From the NCBI RefSeq assembly GCF_003143935.1, contig NZ_QFRX01000001.1:5179327-5243326 (forward strand): a DNA stretch of 64,000 bases. Reading direction: 5' to 3'. The notes beneath the pieces are model-generated. The model saw nothing but the letters and a program-made list of their open reading frames with translations, was not told the DNA's origin and made no database searches. Each line of letters opens with the position of its first letter. Positions within the stretch are counted from its first letter, which is position 1. Below, in pieces: positions 50,152-58,548 of this stretch. Source of the stretch: Streptomyces sp. Act143 (GTDB lineage Bacteria > Actinomycetota > Actinomycetes > Streptomycetales > Streptomycetaceae). A program made the position numbers and the translations under genes.

Positions 50152-51201
50152 TTGACAGCGTGGGCGGGCGACGTGGACAAGGTCCTGGTGACAGGCGGCA
50201 GCGGTTTCGTGGGCAGCCACCTGGTGAAGCGGCTGCTGGAGCGCGGCTACCAGGTCCGTACGACGGTCCGCTCCACCGCCGACACCCGGAAGACCGGCCC
50301 CCTGAACGCGATGCGGGCCCAACACCCGGACCGGCTCGCCCTGTTCGAGGCGGATCTGCTCGCCGACGGCTCCTTCGACGAGGCAGCCCGGGGCTGTACG
50401 ACCGTCTTCCATGTCGCCTCGCCGTTCCTCATGCCGGAGAAGATCAAGGACGGGCAGCGGGACGTCGTCGACCCGGCGCTCCTCGGCACCCGCAATGTGC
50501 TCGGCACGATCGAGCGCACACCGACCGTCCGCCGCCTGGTGTTCACGTCCACCGTCGGCGCGATCTTCGGCGACTACAGCGACGTCCTGGAGATGAAGGA
50601 CCGCACGCTCGCCGAGGAGTACGTCAACACGACCAGCACGGTGGCGAACAACCCGTACCACTACGCCAAGACGGTCGCCGAGCGGGCGGCCTGGGACGCG
50701 GCGGAGGCCCAGCACCGGTGGACCATGGTGTCGGTCAACCCCGGTCTGGTGCTGGGGCCTTCGCTCACCCCGGCGTCCGAGTCGGGCAGCCTCTTCCTCC
50801 TGGAGGAGCTCTTCAAGGGCTACTTCTTCTACGGTGCCCCGGACTTCAGCTTCACCACGGTGGACGTGCGGGACCTCGCCGACGCGCACATCGCGGCGGC
50901 GGAGAACGCGGACGCCCACGGCCGGTACATCGTCGCGGCGGCGGAGATGACCTCCTTTCACGAGATGGCCCGCATCCTGCGCGCCCACTACCCGCGCGAC
51001 CTCCGGCTGCCCCGAACCCGCCTGCCCCACTGGCCGGTTCGGGTCCTGGGTCCCGCCTTCGGTCTCACCCAGGACTACATCCGCAAGCACCTGGGCATCC
51101 GCTTCCGCGTCGACAACAGCCGGAGCGTCCGTGAACTCGGCCTCACCTGCCGGCCGGTCGAGGAGACCCTCCTCGACCACTACCGGGCATGGCGGGGATG
51201 A
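50152..51201 (+). CDS. NAD-dependent epimerase/dihydroflavonol-4-reductase-like SDR
   Basis: Extended short-chain dehydrogenase (349 aa). The Rossmann motif VLVTGGSGFVGSHL lies near the N-terminus, and the catalytic triad is visible: a Ser/Thr in LVFTSTVGAIFG and YHYAKTVAE with the Tyr-x3-Lys pair. VSVNPGLVLGPS is the family loop. It resembles dihydroflavonol or cinnamoyl-CoA reductases that reduce ketones or aldehydes with NAD(P)H. A TTG at 50152 (AAGG upstream) or the GTG at 50173 may be the start. Its 3' end overlaps the convergent serine hydrolase gene by 59 bp. Confidence 0.9.
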   Translation: MTAWAGDVDKVLVTGGSGFVGSHLVKRLLERGYQVRTTVRSTADTRKTGPLNAMRAQHPDRLALFEADLLADGSFDEAARGCTTVFHVASPFLMPEKIKDGQRDVVDPALLGTRNVLGTIERTPTVRRLVFTSTVGAIFGDYSDVLEMKDRTLAEEYVNTTSTVANNPYHYAKTVAERAAWDAAEAQHRWTMVSVNPGLVLGPSLTPASESGSLFLLEELFKGYFFYGAPDFSFTTVDVRDLADAHIAAAENADAHGRYIVAAAEMTSFHEMARILRAHYPRDLRLPRTRLPHWPVRVLGPAFGLTQDYIRKHLGIRFRVDNSRSVRELGLTCRPVEETLLDHYRAWRG

Positions 51202-52252
51202 CCTCGTCCGGGTCGGACGTCGGCGCGTACCGTTCGCGGGCGCCCGGCGCGAGGTCGGCGTGGACGGCGCGGGCGACGCGCTGGATCGTCGTGACGCCGT
51301 ACGTCATCGTCGTGTTGCCGTGGCTGAGGACGGCGAGGGTGTAGTCGTGGCCGCCGCCCCGGAAGGCGCCGACGCTGTGCACGCGCCAGCCGTTGAAGGA
51401 GCGGGGCAGCCAGCCGTTCTTGAGGTGCACGGTGGCCGCCGCCGGGGCGCCCGCGGAGACGCCCCAGCGCTGGGCCGGCACGACCTTCGCCATCAGGCCG
51501 AGGAGGTAGGCCCGGGAGGCGGACGTGAGCACCGAGTTCCTCGTGGTGACCAGGTCCAGGAGGCGGAGCTGGTCGGCCACGGTGATCCGGGTCAGGCCCC
51601 AGTAGCCGTACGGGTTCGGCTCGGTCGCGGTCATCCGGGCGGCCGTGAGGAAGGCGCGTACCTTCGCCGTGCCGAGCCGCGCCCACAGGGTGTCCGTCGC
51701 GCTGTTGCTGGACCGCGTGATCATCGCGGTGGCGAGGGACTTCTCGGACTTGGTCAGGCCGCGGCCGTCCCGCTGCGCGTCCCGGAGCAGGGCCGCCAGC
51801 ACGGTCACCTTCACCACGCTCGCCGCGTCGAAGAAGGTGCCGGGGCGCAGGGTGCAGGTGGTGCCGCTGGTCCGGTCGTGCAGGCCCACCGCGACCGTGC
51901 CCGCGCGTCCGGCCAGGGCGGCGGTGATGTGGGCGCGCAGATCGGCGGCGAGCTCCGCGTCCCGGGAGGCACAGGTGACGCGGGGCGCGAACTCGGCCGG
52001 GGCGAGCGGGGCGGCGCCAGTGGCCGGGGCGGCGCCGGTGGTCGATGCGGCTAGTGGGGCCGCGGTAATCGGTGCGGCTAGTGGGGCCGCGGTGATCGGT
52101 ACGGCTGGTGCGACCGGTACGGCCCGTGCGACCGGTACGGCCCGTGCGACCGGTACGGCCTGTGCTGCCGGTTCGGCCGCGGTCAGCAGGGGCGCCAGCA
52201 GAACGACCACGAGCCAGGCGCCGGTCGTGCGTAAGCGAGGGGAGAGAACCAT
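51143..52252 (-). CDS. Secreted serine hydrolase, class A beta-lactamase fold
   Basis: Exported protein (369 aa) with a signal peptide (AWLVVVLLAPLLTA), a repetitive Ala/Pro/Val linker (residues ~30-85), and a penicillin-binding/beta-lactamase-fold domain. The three active-site motifs are ASVVKV (SxxK), SSNS (SxN) and LKNGW (KxG variant with Asn in place of Thr/Ser). The altered third motif and the lack of a class A ExxLN element argue against a true beta-lactamase; esterase or peptidase activity on wall material is likelier. The ATG at 52252 follows AAGGGCGG. The linker is encoded by 27- and 18-bp tandem repeats. Confidence 0.85.
   Translation of the reverse strand: MVLSPRLRTTGAWLVVVLLAPLLTAAEPAAQAVPVARAVPVARAVPVAPAVPITAAPLAAPITAAPLAASTTGAAPATGAAPLAPAEFAPRVTCASRDAELAADLRAHITAALAGRAGTVAVGLHDRTSGTTCTLRPGTFFDAASVVKVTVLAALLRDAQRDGRGLTKSEKSLATAMITRSSNSATDTLWARLGTAKVRAFLTAARMTATEPNPYGYWGLTRITVADQLRLLDLVTTRNSVLTSASRAYLLGLMAKVVPAQRWGVSAGAPAAATVHLKNGWLPRSFNGWRVHSVGAFRGGGHDYTLAVLSHGNTTMTYGVTTIQRVARAVHADLAPGARERYAPTSDPDEVIPAMPGSGRGGSPRPAGR
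52044..52169. repeat. 27-bp and 18-bp tandem repeats in a linker
   Basis: Two 27-bp units (52044-52070, 52071-52097) are followed by four 18-bp units of the GGTACGGCCCGTGCGACC type (52098-52169). All are multiples of three, so they lengthen the serine hydrolase linker without shifting frame. Confidence 0.85.
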
Positions 52253-52332
52253 CGGGACCGCCCTTCCGTCCCTCCCAGCTCACCTGACCCGGCGGGCGGA
52301 GGAAACGCGTGGCGGCCGAACGGGTGAGCGGG

Positions 52333-52707
52333 TCAGGCGTCGCGGGGCACGACCGTCACCCGGTGGAAGTTGCAGGCGCCCGAGGTGTCCTGCTGGGGCG
52401 CCTGATGGGCCTTGAGGGCCATGCTGACCAGGCTCAGCAGCAGGTCGACGTCCGTGTCGCAGTCGAGGTGGACGGTGACCCAGCGGGAGCCCGGGACCAG
52501 CCGGATGGCCGTCGACTCCGAGAGGTCGCCCGCGAAACGGTCCAGGGCCCGGTCGGTGAGATGGAGGTCCACGTCGTGGTCGGAGTGGAAGTGCACGATC
52601 TCGCTGCGGCCGGCGTGCAGGGCGCGTCCGGTGCCACAACTGGCCTGTCCCGTCCGGAGATCGGGCCAGACTTGCAGGCGCTCCAGGGCGCGCTGAGCGG
52701 GCGTCAT
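52333..52707 (-). CDS. DUF5519 (luciferase-like domain) protein
   Basis: A 124-residue cytosolic protein that is one DUF5519 domain. Conserved blocks are LQVWPDLRTGQASCGTGRAL, EIVHFHSDHDVDLHLT and AIRLVPGSRWVTVHLD, followed by VDLLLSLVSMALKAHQ. The HFHSDHDVDLH stretch has several His/Asp that could bind metal. The family's function is unknown; the luciferase label comes from fold naming only. Ribosome site GAGG precedes the ATG at 52707. Confidence 0.9.
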   Translation of the reverse strand: MTPAQRALERLQVWPDLRTGQASCGTGRALHAGRSEIVHFHSDHDVDLHLTDRALDRFAGDLSESTAIRLVPGSRWVTVHLDCDTDVDLLLSLVSMALKAHQAPQQDTSGACNFHRVTVVPRDA

Positions 52708-52982
52708 GCCCTCATCGTCGCCCGCTCACCGCTTCGCTACCAGAGGTTGAGCGAAACGTAACCCGCGCGTGAGGTGGCCGACCGCGTTCCTCCCTTCGGA
52801 CGAACTCCGGCGCGACTTTCGGTTCAACAGGCAACCCCCGCACATCGTTTACCAGTCTCACAGGTTGCTCACAGATCCCGTCCGGGCGCGTTGGGGTGCG
52901 CCCGTCCCGCCGGTCGGCGGGGTGGGGCCGTGGGCTGTCCAGTCCGATGCCACTGACCATGGCACTCGCAGACGAGGAACCG

Positions 52983-54683
52983 ATGACCAGTCAGCACCAT
53001 CGCAGCCGCGCCCGACGCGTGGCGCTCGCCGCCTCGGCGGCGCTCACCGTCGTCGTCACCGGCGCCGGGGCCGCTCCCGGAGCCGGTGCGGCGCAGGCCG
53101 CCACACCCGGCAAGCCGAAGCTGAAGCTGATCGCCGCGTCGAACTCCGTGACGCTCGACCGGTGGGAGGGGGAGCCCGGGGTCTACCTCGACCTCGGGAC
53201 GTACGTGACGGTCGACAACGCGCCGCTGGAGTTCCAGGTGAAGCGCAAGTCGTACAAGGACCCGGTCGTCGCGCAGCAGATCCTGCGCGACGCCAAGGGG
53301 AAGAAGATCGGGACGAAGGCCCTGCCCGCGGGGCTGGTGAAGGACTTCTCCGGGCTGCCCGGCTTCCTGGAGGTGTCCGTCAAGGACGCCCAGGGCAAGG
53401 AGGTGTCCACGTCCAAGGGCACGTTCTGTCCGAACAACGCCTCCGGCCGGCTCCGCCCGGACGCCCCGGCGACCTCGCACTACCCGGAGAGCTGCCCCAC
53501 CAACCCGTTCACGCTGGGCTCGGTGTGGGGCGTGGAGAAGGGCTGGGCGGCCAACTCCTCCACCGTCGACTACGACAAGCCGGTCGACCTGCCGGCCGGT
53601 GAGTACACGGCCAAGGTGTCCGTCGCGAAGAAGTACCGGGACCTCTTCGGCATCCCGAACGACCAGCGGACCATCAAGGTGACCGTCCGCCAGATCACCG
53701 ACGGCGGCGGGGGCCAGGGCCGTGGCATGTCTGCCATGCACGGCGGCCATGCCATGAGCGGCCACTCGATGTCCGGCCACTCGATGTCCGGCCACTCCAT
53801 GGCCCACCACTACGGCCCGCGAGGCGCCGACGAGCCCACCCCGGGCGCCCTCTCGCACGCCCTGGAGGACCGCGGCCTGGCCCACCACCTGGGCGACGGC
53901 ACCGGTCACACCGACGGCTCCCGGATCGCCCCCGCGCTGAAGCCGGCGAGCAAGCGGCCCACCGGCCGGGCGGGCGCCCCGGCGAACGTGCCCAAGCCCG
54001 ACCTGCGGTCGCTGCCCGCCTGGGACATCGCCATCACCGACGGCGAGGACGGCGACGTGCCGGGCAAGGACTACCTCGCCTTCAGCGCCAACGTCTGGAA
54101 CGCGGGCCCGGCGCCCCTCGTCGTCGACGGCTTCCGCAAGCCGGGCGCCGATCTGATGGACGCCTACCAGTACTTCTACGACGCCAAGGGCAAGCAGGTC
54201 GGGTACGCGCCCACCGGCACCATGGAGTGGGACCCGCGGGTCGGGCACGAGCACTGGCACTTCACCGACTTCGCCAGCTACCGGCTGCTCGCCGCCGACC
54301 AGCACGAGATCGTCAAGAGCGGCAAGGAAGCGTTCTGCCTCGCCAACACCGACGCGATCGACTACACGGTGAAGAACGCCAACTTCAAGCCGTACAACAC
54401 CGATCTGTCGACGGCCTGCGGCCAGCAGAACTCCATCTCGGTCCGTGAGGTCCTCGACGTCGGCTCCGGCGACACCTACACCCAGTACCGCCCCGGCCAG
54501 TCCTTCGACGTGACGGACCTGCCGAACGGCACGTACTACATCCAGGTCATCGCCAACCCGTCGAAGCGGCTTCAGGAGACGAACCTCGGCAACAACGTCG
54601 CCCTGCGCAAGGTGATCCTGGGCGGCGAGCCGGGCAAGCGCACGGTCAAGGTGCCGCCGCTGGACCTGATCGACGCGCCGTAG
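52983..54683 (+). CDS. Secreted lysyl oxidase with Met/His-rich copper-type insert
   Basis: Exported protein of 566 residues. A Tat/Sec-type signal (ARRVALAASAALTVVV) is followed by an N-terminal beta domain (~45-240), a Met/His/Gly/Ser insert (residues ~250-280, with repeated GHSMS units), and a C-terminal lysyl oxidase domain. The copper-binding motif GHEHWHF lies near residue 421, with conserved Cys in KEAFCLAN and TACGQQ. Lysyl oxidases oxidise primary amines to aldehydes with copper and a lysine-tyrosine quinone. The insert resembles copper-acquisition sequences and could load the enzyme. GAGGAA precedes the ATG; a stable hairpin follows. Confidence 0.9.
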   Translation: MTSQHHRSRARRVALAASAALTVVVTGAGAAPGAGAAQAATPGKPKLKLIAASNSVTLDRWEGEPGVYLDLGTYVTVDNAPLEFQVKRKSYKDPVVAQQILRDAKGKKIGTKALPAGLVKDFSGLPGFLEVSVKDAQGKEVSTSKGTFCPNNASGRLRPDAPATSHYPESCPTNPFTLGSVWGVEKGWAANSSTVDYDKPVDLPAGEYTAKVSVAKKYRDLFGIPNDQRTIKVTVRQITDGGGGQGRGMSAMHGGHAMSGHSMSGHSMSGHSMAHHYGPRGADEPTPGALSHALEDRGLAHHLGDGTGHTDGSRIAPALKPASKRPTGRAGAPANVPKPDLRSLPAWDIAITDGEDGDVPGKDYLAFSANVWNAGPAPLVVDGFRKPGADLMDAYQYFYDAKGKQVGYAPTGTMEWDPRVGHEHWHFTDFASYRLLAADQHEIVKSGKEAFCLANTDAIDYTVKNANFKPYNTDLSTACGQQNSISVREVLDVGSGDTYTQYRPGQSFDVTDLPNGTYYIQVIANPSKRLQETNLGNNVALRKVILGGEPGKRTVKVPPLDLIDAP

Positions 54684-54706
54684 CCGGGCATGTGAGGTGA
54701 GCGCAC

Positions 54707-54742
54707 GCCCGTGCGGGTCTCCTTCCGGGGGCCCGCACGGGC
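54707..54742 (+). terminator. Terminator of the lysyl oxidase gene
   Basis: Perfect 11-bp stem (GCCCGTGCGGG / CCCGCACGGGC) with a 14-nt loop, 24 bp after the stop codon. The rest of the 272-bp gap to the next gene shows nothing definite. Confidence 0.8.
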
Positions 54743-54955
54743 AGCCGGGTGCCGCCGCCTTCTCCACGCCGGCAGGCTCCGACACCCGTGGTGCGGACGG
54801 GAATTGTGAAACATGGCGTGACGGGTGGGGGAGATTCCGCACCGGAGTCCCGGGGAGGCGGCCGATGCGCGAGAGGCTCGGATCCCGCAGGGCCGATGTC
54901 GCCGTGACGTGAACCGGCCGCCCTGCCGCGCAATCGCCCCGGAAGGCCCTGGAAC

Positions 54956-56077
54956 GTGAACGCTCGCACCCCCCACAGAACCACCGCTCGCCTCGCCCTG
55001 GCGGCCGGCTCCGCCCTCCTGCTCACCTCCTGCGGGGTCGTCGACGCCGCCGAGGGCGGCGGTGAGCAGAGCCCGGCGAAGGGCGACGACATCACGGTGG
55101 GGCTGCTCCTGCCGGACAAGGACACGACCCGTTTCGAGCGGTTCGACCACCCCCTCATCAAGGCGCGCGTCGCCGAACTCACCCACGGCAAGGGCAAGGT
55201 CCGGTACGCCAACGCCGGTGCCAGCGCGAAGCAGCAGAGCCGGCAGTTCGGCCAGATGATCGACGCCCGCGTCGACGTCGTCCTGGTCGACGCGGTCGAC
55301 GCCAAGGCCATCGCGCCGGACGTCCGCAAGGCCAAGGAGGCGGGCATCCCGGTCATCGCCTACGACCGTCTCGCCCAGGGCCCGATCGACGCCTACATAT
55401 CCCACGACAACGAACTCGTCGGCGAGGTGCAGGGCCGTGCCGTCGTCGAGGCGCTCGGCGACAAGGCCGAGAGCAGCAAGATCGTCATGCTGAACGGCTC
55501 GCCCGCCGACCCCAACACCGCCCGCTTCAAGCAGGGCGCCCTCGGCGTGCTCCAGAACAAGGTCGTCATCGCCAAGTCCTACGACGTCGAGGAGTGGCTG
55601 CCGAAGATCGCCGAGGCGGACATGGCGAAGGCCATCGCGGCCATCGGCGTCAACGACATCGCCGCGGTCTACTCGGCCAACGACGGCATGGCGGGCGCGG
55701 CGATCGACGCCCTGAAGAAGGCGGGCGCCACGACGATCCCGCCGGTGACCGGCCAGGACGCCGACCTGCCGGCCGTGCAGCGGATCGTCGCCGGCGAGCA
55801 GTACATGACCGTCTACAAGTCGTTCCTGGAGGAGGCCAACGGTGCCGCGGAGATCGCCGTGGCCAAGGTCCAGGGCCAGGACATCATGTTCGACGCCCTG
55901 ACCCAGGACTCCGTGGACAGCCCCACCCGCAACGACATCCCGTCGATGCTGGTGCCGGTGGTGGCGCTGACCCGGCACAACATCGAGGAGACGGTGATCA
56001 AGGACGGGGTCTACACGGTCAAGGACATCTGCACGGCGGCCTACGCGGCCAGGTGCGCGGCGATCGGCCTGGGCTAG
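54956..56077 (+). CDS. Sugar-binding lipoprotein, xylose/ribose type, without permease genes
   Basis: Periplasmic-binding-protein-like lipoprotein (373 aa) of the RbsB/XylF class. The lipobox is LLLTSCG with Cys near residue 24. The two-lobe fold shows DDITVGLLLPDKDTTRFER, VDVVLVDAVDAKAI, IPVIAYDRLAQGPIDAYIS (sugar-contact region), AVYSANDGMAGAAIDAL and VTGQDADLPAVQRI. It should capture a pentose or similar sugar for an ABC importer, but no permease or ATPase gene is adjacent. The GTG at 54956 follows GGAAGG. Confidence 0.88.
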   Translation: MNARTPHRTTARLALAAGSALLLTSCGVVDAAEGGGEQSPAKGDDITVGLLLPDKDTTRFERFDHPLIKARVAELTHGKGKVRYANAGASAKQQSRQFGQMIDARVDVVLVDAVDAKAIAPDVRKAKEAGIPVIAYDRLAQGPIDAYISHDNELVGEVQGRAVVEALGDKAESSKIVMLNGSPADPNTARFKQGALGVLQNKVVIAKSYDVEEWLPKIAEADMAKAIAAIGVNDIAAVYSANDGMAGAAIDALKKAGATTIPPVTGQDADLPAVQRIVAGEQYMTVYKSFLEEANGAAEIAVAKVQGQDIMFDALTQDSVDSPTRNDIPSMLVPVVALTRHNIEETVIKDGVYTVKDICTAAYAARCAAIGLG

Positions 56078-56125
56078 GGCGGGCCGGCCGGCCTGTGCGG
56101 CCTGGCCCGATCAACAAGAACCTTC

Positions 56126-56131
56126 TAGGGT
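56126..56131 (+). promoter_or_regulatory. -10 element before the ECF41 gene
   Basis: TAGGGT fits TANNNT and ends seven bases before the ATG at 56139, so the transcript probably has a very short or absent leader. Confidence 0.45.
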
Positions 56132-56138
56132 CGGGGAC

Positions 56139-57092
56139 ATGTCTCTGACCGCGGCGGACGTCAACCGCTTCGAGGCCTCCAGGTATCGCCTGCAGGCGCT
56201 GGCCTACCGTCTTCTCGGCACCGTCGCGGAGGCCGAGGACCTCGTGCAGGAGACGTTCCTGCGGTGGCAGGCCGCCGACACCGAGCGCATCGAGGTGCCG
56301 GAGGCCTGGCTCACCAAGGTCCTCACCAACCTGTGCCTCAACGAACTGACCTCGGCCCGCGCCCGGCGCGAGACCTATGTCGGCCAGTGGCTGCCCGAGC
56401 CGCTCCTCGGCGGCGACCCCATGCTCGGCCCCGCCGACACGGCCGAACAGCGCGAGTCGGTGTCGTACGCCGTGCTCACCCTCATGGAGCGGCTGACGCC
56501 CAACGAGCGCGCGGTGTACGTGCTGCGCGAGGCGTTCGACTACCCGCACCGCGAGATCGCCGACATCCTGGACCTCACCGAGGCCGCCAGCCAGCAGATC
56601 TACCACCGGGCCAAGAAGCACGTCGCGGACGGCAGGGCGGGCAGGGCCCGCGAGGAGGTCGGCGAGGCCGCCGCCCGCCGGATCGCCGAGGAGTTCCTCG
56701 CGGCGGCGACCAGCGGCGACACGGGCTCCCTGGTCCAGCTGCTCACCGGCGACGCGATCAGCGTCGGTGACGGCGGCGGGAAGATCCCGGCGCGCACCAC
56801 GCCGTTCACCGGCGCCGTGGCGGTCGCGAAGTTCCTGTGGGGCCTGTTCAAGCCCGCCGAGGTCAAGCGCGGCTACGTGGGCGGCCGGGCCGAGATGTAC
56901 GCCTGGACGGCGAACGGCGAGCCCGCCGCCGTGGCGGTCGTGAACGGCCGGGTCGTGGGCGTCATGAGCCTGGAGGTCACGGACGAGGGCATCGTCGCGG
57001 TCCGCAACCAGATCAACCCCGACAAGCTGGAGCGGGCGACCGCGCAGTGGGCTGCCGTCGACCACGGAGAGCCCCTGCGCCTGGTGTTCTGA
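56139..57092 (+). CDS. ECF41-family sigma factor with SnoaL-like C-terminus
   Basis: A 317-residue ECF sigma factor. Sigma region 2 (YRLQALAYRLLGTVAEAEDL, QETFLRWQ) and region 4 (RLTPNERAVYVLREAFDYPH, AASQQIYHRAKKHV) fill the first ~175 residues. The last ~130 form a SnoaL-like extension with the ECF41 motifs DGGGK and NPDKL near residue 293. In ECF41 the C-terminal domain acts as a built-in modulator in place of a separate anti-sigma factor. Typical targets are adjacent decarboxylase, oxidoreductase or epimerase genes, and here a flavin oxidoreductase gene follows. Its stop codon lies in the first unit of a 16-bp repeat array. Confidence 0.93.
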   Translation: MSLTAADVNRFEASRYRLQALAYRLLGTVAEAEDLVQETFLRWQAADTERIEVPEAWLTKVLTNLCLNELTSARARRETYVGQWLPEPLLGGDPMLGPADTAEQRESVSYAVLTLMERLTPNERAVYVLREAFDYPHREIADILDLTEAASQQIYHRAKKHVADGRAGRAREEVGEAAARRIAEEFLAAATSGDTGSLVQLLTGDAISVGDGGGKIPARTTPFTGAVAVAKFLWGLFKPAEVKRGYVGGRAEMYAWTANGEPAAVAVVNGRVVGVMSLEVTDEGIVAVRNQINPDKLERATAQWAAVDHGEPLRLVF

Positions 57093-57146
57093 ACGACTGG
57101 TGTTCTGAACGACTGGTGTTCTGAACGATTTGGTGTTCTGAACACC
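57081..57146 (+). repeat. 16-bp repeat array of palindromic GTTCTGAAC units
   Basis: Units of CTGGTGTTCTGAACGA begin at 57081, 57097 and 57113; the fourth, after one extra base, contains the perfect odd palindrome GGTGTTC-T-GAACACC (57132-57146). The first unit holds the sigma-factor stop codon. The array ends 99 bp before the oxidoreductase gene. Confidence 0.8.
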
Positions 57147-57245
57147 ATCCAGGGAGATGTGGCTCAGGTCACATCCGCTATCTGTCAGGGATCGACGGCC
57201 TGTCCGGTTCAAGATGCGCAACCGAACCGGACAGGAGCATGAATC

Positions 57246-58445
57246 ATGAAGCACCGCATCGTCGTCCTCGGGGCCGGATACGCCGGAGCGATCGCCGCCG
57301 GGCGCATCGCCCGACGGCTGCACCGCGAGGACGTCCGGATCACCCTCGTCAATGCCGAGCCCGACTTCGTCGAGCGCGTCCGGATGCACCAGCTGGCCGT
57401 CGGACAGGACCTCCCGCCCCGCCCGCTCGCGGACGTGTTCGCCGGCACGGGCGTCGAGGTCCGCGTCGCCCGGGTCACCTCGGTCGACGTCGAGGCCAGG
57501 ACGGTCACCGTCCTCGACGGCACGGCGGAGGACCGACTCGACTACGACACCCTGGTCTACGCCCTCGGCAGCGGCTGGACCGACCAGGGTGTCCCCGGTG
57601 TCGCCGGGCACGCCCACCAGATCGCGAGCCGCCCCGGCGCCCTCCGGCTGCGCGAGCGCCTCACCGAACTGACCGCCGGCGCCCCCGTGGTCGTCGTCGG
57701 CGCCGGCCTCACCGGCCTCGAACTCGCCACGGAACTCGCCGAGACCCGGCCCGACCTCGACGTCCGCCTCGTCGCCCGCGGCGGCCTCGGCGACTGGCTG
57801 TCCCCGAAGGGCCAGGCCCATGTTGCCGAGGTCGTGGCGGACCTGGGCATCACCGTCCACGAACACACCACGGTCACCGCCGTCGAGGCCGGCACCGTCC
57901 ACACCACGACCGGCTCGATCCCGTCGGCCGCCACCGTCTGGACGGCCGGCTTCGCGGTCCACCCCATCGCCGCCGCCACGACCCTGGAGGTCACCGGCAC
58001 CGGTCAGATCGTCGTGGACGGCACCATGCGCTCGGTCTCGCACCCCGATGTGTACGCCATCGGCGACGCCGCGTACGCGATGGGCCCCGGCGACAAGCCG
58101 CTGCGGATGTCCTGCGCCTCGGGCACACCGGCCGCCTGGCAGGCCGCCGACGCGATCGCCGCGCGCCTCGCGGGCGTCAAGATCCCGAAGGGGCTGATCC
58201 GTTACTTCCACCAGTGCATCAGCCTGGGCCGCAAGCAGAGCCTCATCCAGATGGTGAAGGCCGACGACACGGTGACCGACCACGCGTGGGCGGGCCGCGG
58301 GGCCGCCGCCTACAAGGAGTTCATCTGCAAGGGCGCGTACTGGAGCGTGGCCAGGCCGCTGATGTACCCGGTGCGGCGCAGGAAGGTCGTGGCGCGGCCG
58401 GCGGCGGAGCGCCGGCAGCGGGCGGCCGAGACCACTGCCGCGTGA
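57246..58445 (+). CDS. NADH dehydrogenase-like flavin oxidoreductase
   Basis: A 399-residue two-dinucleotide-binding flavoprotein of the NDH-2-like type. The FAD motif is VVLGAGYAGAIAAG at the start, the NAD motif VVVVGAGLTGLELATELAE near residue 150, and the second FAD block HPDVYAIGDAAYAMG near 265. It should move electrons from NAD(P)H to a quinone or other acceptor. The C-terminus lacks an obvious membrane helix but has a hydrophobic, basic end. AGGAG lies eight bases upstream. It is the likely target gene of the ECF41 sigma factor. Confidence 0.9.
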   Translation: MKHRIVVLGAGYAGAIAAGRIARRLHREDVRITLVNAEPDFVERVRMHQLAVGQDLPPRPLADVFAGTGVEVRVARVTSVDVEARTVTVLDGTAEDRLDYDTLVYALGSGWTDQGVPGVAGHAHQIASRPGALRLRERLTELTAGAPVVVVGAGLTGLELATELAETRPDLDVRLVARGGLGDWLSPKGQAHVAEVVADLGITVHEHTTVTAVEAGTVHTTTGSIPSAATVWTAGFAVHPIAAATTLEVTGTGQIVVDGTMRSVSHPDVYAIGDAAYAMGPGDKPLRMSCASGTPAAWQAADAIAARLAGVKIPKGLIRYFHQCISLGRKQSLIQMVKADDTVTDHAWAGRGAAAYKEFICKGAYWSVARPLMYPVRRRKVVARPAAERRQRAAETTAA

Positions 58446-58506
58446 GCCGGGCGGCGAGGAGCTTCAGCGCCGAGCGCCGGCCCGCTGATCCGGCTGTGCT
58501 CACCGT

Positions 58507-58541
58507 CGCGCACCCGTACGAACCAGTCGCACGGGTGCGCG
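58507..58541. terminator. Bidirectional terminator
   Basis: Perfect 11-bp stem (CGCGCACCCGT / ACGGGTGCGCG) with a 13-nt loop between the convergent oxidoreductase and pectinase genes. Confidence 0.8.
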
Positions 58542-58548
58542 GGAGGTG

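Noticed and set aside
51143..52252. True beta-lactamase resistance gene
   Set aside because: The third active-site motif is KNG rather than KTG/KSG, and the class A Glu-x-x-Leu-Asn element is not apparent, so resistance is not claimed.
57167..57196. GGTCACA ... CGAC as an ECF41 promoter before the oxidoreductase
   Set aside because: The spacer is about 19 bases, longer than I would expect for this sigma group, and the -10 half is not a clear match. Kept only as a weak possibility.
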